Below, one piece after another: positions 11,882 through 23,812 of a stretch of 64,000 nt of DNA. Position 1 is the first letter of the stretch; every line of letters begins with the position of its first letter. The notes beneath the pieces are model-generated. The model was not told the origin of the DNA, ran no database searches, and worked only from the letters and a program-made list of their open reading frames with translations. Position numbers and translations under genes: made by a program. Source of the stretch: Magnolia sinica (taxonomy: Eukaryota; Streptophyta; Magnoliopsida; Magnoliales; Magnoliaceae); assembly GCF_029962835.1 (NCBI RefSeq), contig NC_080584.1, forward strand, positions 78,706,862-78,770,861, written 5' to 3'.

Positions 11882-13084
11882 CTAATCCTCCGACTCCGGC
11901 GAAGGAGGCAGTGCTCCCTTTTCCTGTACACAACACAAGATTTCTTTCATAGTGCGGGACAGTTTCTTCAGTCGCCCCTTCAGTTTCACCTGGTTCTCTT
12001 TGATCTTACCTAGGTGAGTGTCAAGTGCATCCAGACTCTTGTGCTCACTACGGGTGGCAGGAGGTTCCCAATCAGTGTCCTGGGCCTCTCCTCCTTCCTC
12101 TTCTTCTTCCTCCTCTTCAGTCTCGCTCTCTTCTTCATCTTCGCCCTCTTCCTCCACCTCGGCTCCAAACTCTTCTATACGAGCCCGATGCTACTTAGGG
12201 CCTATCTTCATATTGTTAAGAGTATTCTCATTGATCATCTTGATCAAAATGGGGAGCTCCTCAGGTTGCTTGTACCCATAGTTATGGGCATTCTTATAGA
12301 TCAGTCGGCCAAATGGAAGTGATTGGTTCTCACGAGGGGATTGCACAGCCCTTACAATCTGAGTTAGCACAAGGTTAGGCAGATAAACCTTCTCTCCCTG
12401 CCCTACTCAATAAAGGAAATCTACCATGAACCTAGTGCATTTTATGCGGTTGCTTGACCTCGGATACACATTATAGGTGCAAATGTGATGGACTATGCGA
12501 TAGTTAGGGGTCATGTCTGTCAACATGAAGCTATTTTTGCGCCCTCATTCGACAAGTCGGCTGCATAAGTGGCGCGTGTGGCTGTCCCTAACCGGCTTAT
12601 CCACTACGTTATCCTCACTGGCATGAACGGCCCCACGCTCTACCCCGAGGATGCGTGCAATCATGTTTACGTCGACTCGAGCCTCCTATCTGCCTAGGGC
12701 AATGGAGAATCTAAGCGGTTCGAGAGATGGCTTTTGCATGCGTGCATAGAAGGTCCGCACTAGGCCCTCATTGGCCCGATTCTTTCCTTCGAACATCGGA
12801 CCCCAACCATTCTCAAGAAGATGATCGAGTAGTTGATGCTCCCCGAATAGCTCCTCGTCCACATGCACCTCAAACACGATCTTACGGTCTTTAAACTTAC
12901 CATATTCGACGCCTGGCGGTAGCACTCTTGCCGGCGGGGTTAAGAGATCGAGATCCCTTTTTTATCTTCGCTCAGTGCTTGGGTCCGCACCGGCATTAAG
13001 CTTCTTCTTAGATCTCTTCTCTCGACTCGACCCAGCTTCATCGGAGGTCGCCGCTTCTTCCCTATGAGTGATAATTAAGAGCAT
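11882..13084 (-). pseudogene. Extra ORF upstream of gag (putative plant transposon protein domain), decayed
   Basis: A minus-strand frame from an ATG at 13084 to a stop at 11882, interrupted by several stops (for example near 12960, 12540 and 12190). The N-terminal half contains HQLLDHLLENGWGPMFEG and LVRTFYARM. The middle has a conserved-looking block through GQGEKVYLPNLVLTQIVRAV. The C-terminus is an acidic Glu-rich run (about 12157-12060) followed by a possible coiled coil. This resembles the 'putative plant transposon protein' family known as an additional sense ORF in some plant LTR elements; the match is from memory. It lies between the leader and gag, so it belongs to the element rather than the host. 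Its function is unknown. Confidence 0.65.
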
Positions 13085-13162
13085 GCGGATGGTGAAGATG
13101 GATGTCACCACCTCAAAGAAAGCCATGAATTGGAAGTTCTTGAAGAAGATGATTGCTAGGTG

Positions 13163-14118
13163 GTGGTTTTGAGGGAATGTGGGTTGTGGGTCCCTAAATG
13201 GAGGAGTTTTGTGCTCAAATGATTTGAGTTAAGAGGGTGAAAGGGTGTTTTGAAATGGTTAGGGGCTAGAGGAAGTGAGGGGTGGTGCATGCAAGGATGG
13301 AAATGGGTTTAAGAAGTGGGAAGTGAGGATTTGGGAGAGGAAAAAGGGTTTAGAGGGGTGAAATGTGTAGGAAGTGGCTTAGGGTAGGGACTGCAAGCTT
13401 TTAAAAAGGTAAAAAGGAATAGAGGGGGTCCCCACACGCGGGAGGACCCCACACATCTATAGGACCGGCGGCGTGCCGCCGAGTCGGCGGTGACACCACC
13501 GTCCGCTGGTCCTGGCGGCAGCACGCCGCCGATCTGGCGGTGTCGTTGCCACCCTCTGGTGGTTCCGACAGTGCGCTACCGATCTGGCGGTGGCCAGCCA
13601 CCCTTAAGTCGTCTGGAACATCTGTGGGGCCATTTTGGTCCCTCCCTAAGTATTTGTTAGGTCTCTAGATTGTCGGGTTCGCCCATCGCGACTCAAGGAT
13701 CATTCCCTGGTGCCGATGAGGTTCCTTCGGGCTTAAGAATTTTCTTTAAACGCTGGCCTGAGTGAGCCTCAGGTACTTTAGGTTTGATGCGGAGATGTTC
13801 AGTCTCACCCTGACTAAAATTTGAGTGGATTCTACGTCAGGTAGAACCGTCGACTTGACCACTAAATGGTTCTAATCTCCTGAGCTACTCGTGTAGCTCA
13901 ATACTACATCATTCGAGTCGAGTCAACTCGAGTCGTCGGAATGCTAATTAAGAAGTGATTTGAATCACTTCACATAGCCTAGGTTCTCTTAATATCAAGT
14001 CCTAAACTAGGGTTCTGTTTTTGGATTTGCCAATGGCCCTAAGTTCAATCGCTCCCTCCTAAGTCGAAAATACGTCATGATAGACCCGTCACCCCAGGCT
14101 CAGCTTATTCTGAACCAT
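13163..14118 (-). other. Gypsy 5' leader (untranslated), right copy
   Basis: Between the primer-binding site at 14119-14131 and the extra ORF. Near-identical to 2983-3957 apart from point changes and small indels (for example a 27-bp gap near 14035). A GC-rich CGGCGG-type patch lies at 13465-13600. It has the expected leader position for a minus-strand element. Confidence 0.75.
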
Positions 14119-14131
14119 GCTCTGATACCAA
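14119..14131 (-). other. Primer-binding site, right copy
   Basis: The minus strand reads TTGGTATCAGAGC two bases inside the 5' LTR end (14134). It is identical to the site at 3958-3970. Confidence 0.88.
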
Positions 14132-14133
14132 GT

Positions 14134-17100
14134 TGTAACGCTCCGAAATTCAAGGACCGAGTAGGAACTCGGCTCCCGAATTTTCGAGTGCCACGTGTAC
14201 CCTAACGAGCCTCATATGCATATGAAGTGAAGTATCCTGTGGCGATGGAGAATTAAACCAAGCATAGTATGACATCAAACTATAAAGAAATTCAAGTGCC
14301 ACTAATAAAATGAAACATCCAAAGTATCAACCATCAGGGACTAGTCCCATCCATACAGTAATACCCAAAATGACTAGGGCCTTGGCCGAGTCCCACGATC
14401 AACAAAATCAACGTAGAAAGGTCCACCGAAAGTCTGGTAGTATGCTCGCTCCTCCTCGTCGTCCACACAAGCATCCTCCAGCGCATCCAATTCCATCAAC
14501 CCTGCATCTATAATGGGTTCTAGTTGGTGTTTTAAAACACCGTCCCAGAGTAGGAGTGAGTAGCTATCTCAGTGGTACCATTAGCTATAAGTTACACAAG
14601 GTATCATGCACAAGAGTAAATTTAGTAAAAAGCATACATTCACAGAATCCTAGATACTCTGGTTAATGCAAATGTATGATTTAATGATATGATGCATGCC
14701 TCTCACCACAACACTCCCTCTTGCGACACTATCTTACGTTTGCGAACCAACACTCCCTCAAGCAACCTCGACTGCTGAATCGCAAAAGTAGCCAATGTAT
14801 GTAATGGACATGTTAGACTTGTTGATTAATTAAGTTCATTCGTCCAACAGGTTGGGGAAACCGAGATTCTATAAGTGTCATAGTTTATAGCCCTTTGTGT
14901 TATCAAATTTGTGATGCCAAAGACACTATTATGAAGCTTGCATCTGTGAAGAACAATGCACTACCCAAGATCAACTTAGGTTGACAAGCACTGTTCACAA
15001 GTCAAGAATCTCAAGGAGCTTTCAAGTTCAATCTCAAGATCACAAAAAGCTCTCAAGTTTAAACGACAGTAAGACTTTAAGCTCCATTACTTTCAAAGGT
15101 CACTCGTCTCTAAAGTTTCAATGTCTTTACTTCACTATTGAGGTATGGCTGACCTTAGGTTGACGTTTAGAGTAGGCCATTTTGGATACATAATTCATAT
15201 GTTTTATATAAATGAGTTTGGTCTGTTCTAAGACTAGTCCTGGACTTTGTTCGACTAGTCCTAGCACTGCTTCGACCTGTCTAAGAAATTCCTGAATCAG
15301 TCGTAAGTTTGTTACAAAAATCAAAAATTTTCTGTTAGGCTTCGACTAGTCCTGGGGACTGTTCGACCAGTTGTAGGAACAATGTCGACTGCATCTTCGA
15401 CCAGTCGTATACCTACGACTCAAAGAACAGCGTTGAAATTCGGCCACCTACGACCAGTCGAAGGAGACCTACAACCAGTTGAAGGAAAACTACGACCAGT
15501 CGTGAAACTACCAAATCTTATCGCGCCCGAATTTTTAAATATTTGTTGGTTCTATGACCAGTCGTAGAGGTCCTTAGACCAGTCGAAGACGTGATTTGCT
15601 CACCTATAAATAGAGCACGAATCTCAGAATAAAATAAGCAATTCACGTTAATTTATTTTGGTCTTCTGAGAGATAAGTCGGTGCTCCATTTAAGCTAAGT
15701 GTGCATATTTAATATTCTCTTTCTTTAGATTTGTTAATTGATTTTGTTTCTTGCATTCCAATCTAATCTGAAAAGAGGAATTTTGTTTTCCTTTTTCTGG
15801 AATCAAAATCAATTAGAGCTAGCCCTTTTGTTTTAATTTAAAATCTATTAGAACCTAGAACCCTTATAAAGTGAGTATTGGACATTGAACTTTGACATTC
15901 AAATCTCTACTCCGACTTGGTTCTTCTGGGCTGCTACAACGAAGGAGAAAATCAGGTATTTTACAATTTGTGTAATTTACATTATTTAGTTTTATTTTAG
16001 GTTAAGCAAGAAAAATCTCAAAGTTGTTGGTTATCTGAGGAGAGCCAGAAAACTCAGAAGTGAGGGTTTTTGAATTGTGTAAGCCCTTTGAAAAAGACAC
16101 AATTGTGAAGGTTTTGGGTGAACCTGTGAAACCTATTTGATAGTGAACGCTAATATCCCCTGTGTGAGGATATTAGGAGTGGAGTAGCATTCTGTGTGGC
16201 TGTTATTTACCAGTTGGTGAACACACAAGCGAACCACTATAATTCTCTGTGTTGTGGATGTGTGATTTATATTTCCTATCTTTTATCATTCAGAATTGTG
16301 AAATGTATGTGTGGATGAGAATGTTGTAAATTTTACATTTCAAGCTCAGTGGGGAATGTTGTAATAATTTAGATTTACATTTCAGCATTACATTTTTGCT
16401 ATCTCTTTATTACGTTGAGCTTCAATTTCTCTATTTATTCTAGAAATAAGGTTGTCCTACCATAAACTTTGGTTTTTGGTGTAAGGTTGTCCTCAGAACA
16501 ATTTTTGTTTCTATTTCTCTATTTTAGGTTGTCTTCCATTCCTATACTGTGATTGGTGTATAGTGCTATATATTCTTTGTTTCATATTCCGCAGTATTTA
16601 AATTTAATTTGGCATAGTCTTATTCACCCCCCCTCTAGGACATATAGCTTGGCCATTTCAGATTCCCTGTTGGATTATTTTCCTAATCCGATCGCGCGGC
16701 TCTAATGACCGTGGCCGTATGGCTCTCGCAATCCTTAGCCCTTGTGGGTTCGTCATTCTCATAATTATAAGCTCATACAAATACAATTAGTACATTAAAG
16801 TCCTATTCGCAGTCACTATGGGGGGACTCATCATCTCGGCGTAGGTCGACAGCTCGGGAATAGTGTCTCATACCACCATTCCTGGCTCACAAGTCCTCTG
16901 TGCTCACTGGTCACTACGAGGAGGCTCGTCACCCCAGCTTTGGCCAACAATACGGGCATAGTGTCCCACACCGCCATCCCTGGCTCATGAGTCTTGTGGG
17001 CCGCAAATCATGATTGTTAGTGGGTGCAAGGGTTACGGGGTATCTCAGGTTCTAACAGGCTTGCGCAAACATAGTTAACGTACAAGGATGGCCAACCAGT

Positions 17101-18860
17101 GGGCTAATCTGCCCCCATGAGATGAACCACAGACTGTACAGCCTGAGAACAACCTCTCGTGTAGTCTAACTATAGTCGACAATTCGTGGTTTGACTAGTC
17201 GGGTAAAACTTGCCTGTAGGCGGATCCAATGGAAAGATTGCCCATTGACTTTCGGTTAATTGGCTAATCCATAAAGGAGCATGTGAGCAAGTATATATAG
17301 CATTCATTCAACAAAATTTCAAGAGTTATTTCAGTAAACAAAATAGCATGTTCTAACTCCCGACAACATGGACATCAATACACCCAACTTTCATAATTTC
17401 AATTAAAGGTACCCACATATAACTTGCATATCAACAGGCAACATATAGATAACACATTAGCAACAATCATGTAAATCATAAATTAGTAACCAACATGTGA
17501 CGTACAAACCAACAATCAACATGTAACACACAACCAGCCATATTTGGGGAAATCCTACTCGAAATTCCCTGAATTGGACTGATAAATTAGTAATCTACAT
17601 TTCAAGATGCACTCAGAACCTAATCCTCTTTATCAAATTTGGGAAAATCCTACACATATGTTCTAAGTTAAGAAATTCTTAAAATTCAACAACATGCATA
17701 TGCATCCATCACATAAAATCACTATGATCTACACAAGGCACGATAGCCGGCTACCTAGAGGTAATGGTCTGCACCTATTGTCGACCGGAAGCCTTTGTGG
17801 TCGCTCTAGCGGCGTCGGGTCCGCAAGCTCGACGCAACAGGGCCCTATGTTGAATGAAAACTGTAGTGAGGTGCACGCATGTGCCAGATGTTAGAGAGAG
17901 ATGGATAAGAGTCCAAATCTTACCTTGGATCGGACGTAGCTTGATTTTACAGCGATTGGTCGGAGTTTTTCGGCAATGTAGGGATGTAGGTGCGGGGAAT
18001 TACGATCTCCAAGAACAAAGGTGCAATCCTACACCCTCACACACACACTCTCTCTCTCTCTCTTTGAATTTTAATAGCTGATATTTCAGTAAATGAGGGA
18101 GAGATGGCTGGACTTTTATATGTCCAGAATTATATTAGTTGACCCTATAGTTTGGTGTAATTCCCCCAATGGCCTTATGGGCCCATTTTTTATCATTAGG
18201 GGCTGCCTTGATGCCTCCCTGGCCCATCTAATTTATGGGATAGGTGCCCCATGGCGCGATGAAGGGTTGGGCAAAGTTTGACGGCAAACGAATGTTGGGA
18301 TTTACCGCAATGGTCCGATTTGCGGTCAACAGTTACCGATCCTCGATCAATGGTCAGATTTCATGGGCGAGTTCAAGGGAATATTATCAGCCTTCGGTGT
18401 GAATTTAGAAGAAATTCGACGATTGAAATGCCCAAATTTGCTGATTCAAGTTGCGGGGCCAATTGATTTAAAATTCAGATTTTATATCCAAAACTAGGGT
18501 GATTTGCAATTCACAAGTGCTAACTAGACAACGCGATTTGACCATTTTCGAGCGTCATCCAAGCTGGTCGTCTGCGATGGACCACAAGCCCGGTGAGGCC
18601 CCTGGCCTCCTAAAGTTTGAAAATTTTCTATCTAACATTGGGTGGTGCATGACTCGAACAGGCAGCTGCCAAATACAATTGGGCTGACCGACTCTTTGGC
18701 CCATGCTCGGCCTGAACATTATTAGATTTAATCACATTAGTGGCTTAATCCGGATTAAATTATCGATGATAAATCCACACGTGTTATCAAATCATACGGT
18801 CCTGCATCAATTCACACGTGGACGCCTTACGACACTGTTCCAATTGGGCCGGGTGTTACA
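14134..18860 (-). repeat. Gypsy long terminal repeat, right copy (5' LTR), split by an insertion
   Basis: Starts TGTAACACCCGG on the minus strand (18860) and ends GCGTTACA at 14134. The 4727 bp include a nested insertion at 14870-16659; without it and one duplication copy the LTR is about 2931 bp, against 2937 bp for the left LTR. A CT microsatellite sits at about 18040-18063, matching the one in the left copy. The scattered differences between the LTRs (many C/T and G/A) imply an old insertion. Confidence 0.88.
14870..16660 (+). mobile_element. Solo LTR of a SIRE-like copia element, nested in the gypsy LTR
   Basis: About 1.79 kb interrupts the gypsy LTR, flanked by the direct repeat agattc (14864-14869 and 16660-16665); the empty site is visible in the left LTR near 4727. 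It ends with TTCACCCCCCCTCTAGGACA (16623 onward) and CCATTTCA, the usual 3' end of SIRE/Maximus LTRs. A TATA box (CCTATAAATAGAG) is at 15603. The first bases are TA rather than TG, explainable by one transition. The stretch 15225-15590 repeats a GACCAGTCGTAG-type motif many times in both orientations. No internal coding region, hence a solo LTR left by LTR-LTR recombination. Confidence 0.75.
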
Positions 18861-20339
18861 GGTCCCCCTAAAATGTGCATAATTTTCTCATTACAGGTTG
18901 AATCAAGGCAATCTTAAGCTTGTTGGAAACATAATTCGATAAGCTTTTGAATGACTGTGAAATCGTCTCATTGAACATTGTTTTACCTTGCAAAAGTTGG
19001 CTCAACTTCTAGTTCTTGGAAAAAGATAAATCTAAATCTAATTTTTTGAAGAGGAAAAAAGAAGTTATCTTCTAAAAGTGGAATTTTTAATATTCTATCT
19101 TTATATCAGTTTCTTCTCAAGTAAACTAATTTGATTATAATCTGTATAGAAAGAAGAAGAACCCATCTTTTAAAAGTAAAATTCTCTCTTTTCTTTCCTT
19201 CTATTTATTTCTTTACAAAAGACACATCTAAGCAAAATCTTTTAAAAAAGAAGAAGAACACGTCTTTTAAAAGTAGAATATTTATAATTTTTCATCTAAT
19301 TTTCTCTCTTTCTTCCCAAAAAGCTTAGTGCTAATTAATAGGTAATAAGAAGAATAACCCATTTTTCTCTCATGGGAGTTTCCACCAGAGAACTTACCAG
19401 AGGGTAATGATAATAATAATAATAATAATAATAATAAAAGGTATGATTGCATAGAAAAATTAAAAAGGTGATTACTGGCATCTTCATTTGAGAAAAAGAC
19501 AAACAATATCCAAATGTGTAGAAAAATAATGTTTTGAAAAGCAATGTTATAGTGGCCCTCCCACGAAACAGTGTGCCCATGGGGTAAAAACTCAATATTA
19601 CATTAGATGAAAATTATACTATTTATAATGTCAAGTTAGAATATATAAAGCATCTTTTTTTCCAATGCTCTTTCCTTCTCTAACTTTAAAGGAAATCTAT
19701 GATAAATATTATCTTACTCTATAGTTAGGATCCTCCATAAGCCAAAGTGTGTAAATCTTTGTTAATATTATTGGAAATAAGCACGTCAGCAACATTACGA
19801 TCAAACTTTACTTTCAGAGCATTATGAGTAAACTTCAACTTTGTAAGTTTTTTAAGGAACAACAAGAGCATGAATGGCGTGTTGGATATGTACTAACGCG
19901 TGAGTGTGGGGTTTTGTGTGTAAAAAAATTTACCTTTACTAAAAAGGGTAATTTAGCTATTTAAATGTTGATGTTATGATATAAATGAAGTTGTGCAAAA
20001 TAGGATACCACGACTATGTGCAGAAACTTGGAACTTGGCAGAGCTAAGGAATAATGGCTATGTCAGGGGCATTTTATAAGAAGCAAACAAAAAATACAAC
20101 TATCTACTTAAACTAATATGAAAATTAAACTAAGTAAGGCAATTAACTTTAAGGCCTTCAAGCCATTAAAGGGTCCAATCAAATAGATTAGAAAAGATGT
20201 TATAATTAAGCAACTAGTATATAAACATGATAGTTTACATGTGTATGTAGGATATGTACAACTATTAACAACTAGCTTTCATTTAATCATGCATATATAT
20301 ATAATTAAACATTCACCATATAAGCATAATTAAAAAAGT
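18861..20339. other. Unassigned AT-rich region
   Basis: No gene or domain recognised. It contains a degenerate 'AAGAAGAACACATCTTTTAAAAGT'-like direct repeat family (about 19020-19280) and an (AAT)n microsatellite at 19409-19437. Directly at 18861-18869 the outward sequence resembles a polypurine tract on the minus strand (see findings). Confidence 0.4.
19409..19437. repeat. (AAT)n microsatellite
   Basis: About nine uninterrupted AAT units. Minus-strand poly-Tyr and poly-Leu frames over it are artefacts. Confidence 0.95.
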
Positions 20340-21598
20340 GCTTAAATAACAATCTCAAACACAACAACTCTCAGCGGACGCACTCAACCTATTAGTGTAC
20401 TGGATTTCACTATTAGAGGTTTTAAATTAGGTTCACCTTTAACTTTTATAATCATACACAAGGATTGGCTCCCGAAAGAGACATTAAGTGGATTTCTATA
20501 GGCTCGCCACGAACCTCAGTCCTACACAAGAATTCACTGATGTACGGACTCTTACATATGATAACTTACTTGTCGGATTGAACTTCTTTTGTAGTGCCTT
20601 CTCAGGTTGTTTGATTGATGCTCTCCCCTACTTCAATCAACTCCAAGATCAAACACCTTGTATGTGATACTCCGATGCAGTGACCAAGAAGATGGGATGT
20701 TGGGTAAAATCTCCTACAAGTAATGAGAAGTTGTAAGCCTAGGGAATTCTACTTGATGGAAACTCTAGACATTAATAGACACTTTTTCTATAAAAAATTG
20801 TGTCTAAACTCTAGAGATTGCTGAAGATCATGGTTTTCTTGTAGAGGATCTTGGAATCCTCATTAGAGTGAATAATCACTAAGAAGATAGCATAAATCTC
20901 ATTAAGATAGAGCATAAGAGGTTTAGTAGAGCCTAATATGCATTAGGTTTTCTAAAATAGCAAAATCCATCATTTTTACAAAGATTTAATTGATAGATTT
21001 ATATATATATATATAACTTTAATAGATCTATAATGGCTAGTCTTTGGTCACATTTAGTGCATGTTTGGTCGCACCGAATTGAGGTTTCGATCGAACTAAA
21101 TTTATGAAAGAAGTCACTTAATCGATTCGGGTACTTTCAATCTCCCTGAAGGTGGTCTTCGGTCACACCGAAAGTAGTCTTCAATAAGACCGAAAGTAGC
21201 AGTTGGTTGCAACTGAATTGCCCAGAAATCTGCCCCAACATACTATACTATTTTAGCCATTTTCAATCAGTCGACCGATGGTGGGTTCGATGGGACCGAA
21301 GGTTCCTGAAATTGTGCAGTTTTCTTAACAACACGGGACCTCTAAAGCTAAACTAAGGAAATAGCTTAAGGGATGATTAATAAAGAGTTTTTCAATTGGG
21401 TTTAAGATCATCTGGAGGTTTATGTTGTTTTAGTTTAAGGGTTAAGGTCACCAAGGCACCATGTTTACCTATTCTTTGCTTCTTGATACTCCACCTTCAC
21501 CTGTGTCTTCGTTTTTCAGCTTTTAAGGGCTCAATCAACTACATGACACAAGGTATCAAGTGATTTGTAAATAGGGTGCATAAATCAGTGCATTAACA
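20340..21598 (-). repeat. Probable LTR of a SIRE-like copia relic
   Basis: On the minus strand the presumed LTR start TGTTAATGCACTG lies at about 21598, directly preceded by the purine-rich GACAAGGTGGAGAT, which resembles a SIRE polypurine tract. The interior (about 21050-21310) has repeated 'GGTCgcACCGAA'-type words, as in SIRE LTRs. An AT-rich TATA-like run is at 20998-21017. The left boundary is a guess; no TG...CA partner or target duplication was found. Confidence 0.35.
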
Positions 21599-22119
21599 AT
21601 CTCCACCTTGTCAATTACATAATGAAAACCTAACCTAAGACTATGTCATGGTCCATACTAATGACATACTAAAACAACATGAAAATATTACATGTGAAAT
21701 TATAAATGATTTACAACTTTATATAAACAAGATATGTAACACTTGCAATGCTCCCCCATACTTGCTCCCTATATCTTATTAATTCCTGCAATAACAAACA
21801 AACCCTGCAAAATAGAATTCATTGTTTTGGTGAGACTTAATCTTTCCCTCCCCATTTATCAATATTTGACAAAGAGATAGTTCAAATAAATATACTAATA
21901 AAAACATAGTATAGAACTACTCTATAGATTTACCAATTATAAGGCACATACTAACAGATGTTTAAAAGGTGCATATAATCATTAAAAACATGAAGCATAC
22001 TAATTATGGTTATTGAATGGATATATCAATTAAAATAGTAATGATCAACGATAGTCTAAGCTAAAAATAAGTGATAGTGAAATTTAACAACTTTAAAGCT
22101 TAAGCTATCAAAATAAATG

Positions 22120-22970
22120 AAACTTAATCCTCATATTTAACTATTAAGCATAATATGAGGCTATAACATCAGATCCATCGATTAAGCTCATAATATGATG
22201 CTGAAATCCTCAAATTCAACAATTTAGCCCAAACAAACCTTCTAAGGTCATCTTCTTGAGGTGTTATAGTCTCCTAAATCTCTAGGAATGATATTGTGGC
22301 GTAAGCCGTTAAGACACGTAAGTAACTAAGTCTTCAATACTAAAAGAGTCTTCTGAAGTGTGTTGAGACTCCTCCGTATCATCCTATGTCACCATGATAG
22401 CCTTGCTTTTAAATCTTATTTTGCTAGCGCAATCAAGGGTTGTCTACAACCTTTACAGTTGTAACATTAGATTGTCTTAGGTTGTTTAACAGATTTTCTT
22501 TTTTGTTTCTCAACCGTCTTATCTTTCCTGTCACAACTTTTCCCTCTACTCAATTTGAGGAATTTCTTAAATTTTCTTTTGAAATCCTAATCATTGTCAC
22601 CTAGGTCATCTACACTTTGATAGACTCCCCCACTTATTTTCTTCTAGTTTTTTGTATAATCTGAAGGCTACTAAATCTTTCATTGATATTTCTTTCTCTT
22701 CATGTTATTTATCAATAAGTAAACATCTTCAATTTTCTCTTAGTATTTCTCATTCAACTGCTCCTTTTTCAAATTATGCACACTAATGTTCAGAGATCAT
22801 CCCTGATTTTATCCATGTCTAGTATACAATATTATGTAATCTTTATATGTAACTTCTCTAAATATACATGGATAAATTTTATGTGCTCCAATTCACAAAT
22901 ATTTCCATCATTTCAGCAAATTTATACTATGATAGCATGTAGTTCAAGAAAAAGATTGAAGTATACATTT
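22120..22970 (-). pseudogene. SIRE-like copia gag remnant
   Basis: The minus-strand translation around 22510-22420 gives a broken zinc knuckle starting CYNCKG with its His and last Cys lost. It is followed near 22405-22350 by a KAIMVT-stop-DDTEES segment, which resembles the acidic tail after the knuckle in SIRE-type Gag. Upstream (22640-22530) is a Lys-rich stretch. The frame is broken throughout. Pol is missing: gag is followed within about 0.6 kb by the polypurine tract and LTR at 21598, so most of the element was deleted or never present. Confidence 0.5.
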
Positions 22971-23378
22971 TTTTAAAATAGTTTGAGGCATATTTGCGAG
23001 ATTGAAAAGTTATTCGCAAAAAGATATTTCATAACACACCACAGCATAATAGGGTTATTGAATGAAAGAATCGACGCATTTTTGAAACAACCAATACCTT
23101 GATGATAAAGACCTTTGTTCCACCAACCTTCTAGGATAAAGTGGTTATACTCTATATATCTCATTAACTGTTTGTCAACTAAACTTTTTAGCAATGTTTT
23201 TCTTTATTTTATCATATTCGGTTCCTTGCCTACTTATTCCTTACTTCAGATCTTTAGGTGTATTTGTTATACTTATCTTTCTCCATATGAGCACTACAAA
23301 CTTTCTCCAAAATTTGTTCGTTGTATATATCTCAGATTCAGAGATAAATAAAAGAGCTATTGTTATTATAGTTCTCAT

Positions 23379-23764
23379 TAGAGCTGGGCATGTCTGACCC
23401 GTTCCGGTGGATCCGATCCGATCCGAACCGAACTGACGGCCTGGATCGGTGCGGATCGAGTTGGGACATTCATATCCGAATGTTTTTCGGATTGAGTTCG
23501 AATTGTGGTCAATCCGGACTATTCCGATCTGAAACCCGATCCGAATGGATCTGATTTAACCCGATCCGGAGTGGATAAACCACATGCATTCACAGTGGGC
23601 CCCAACAGAGTTTACTCAGTACCACACAGTAAGATACATCCTCTCTTATGTACTTATGGTAACATACAATAGTATAGATTTGCACTCTGTATTACCACGA
23701 GTAGAAAGAAAAGAGTGTTTATATCAATCAGGGTGGACGATGATATCATCCTATCATTTTCTGG

Positions 23765-23812
<48 letters not shown>

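Noticed and set aside
11882-12322. Plus-strand Ser/Leu-rich open frames opposite the acidic ORF
   Set aside because: They are the complement of the Glu-rich tail of the minus-strand extra ORF; GAG/GAA runs give Ser/Leu/Phe runs on the other strand.
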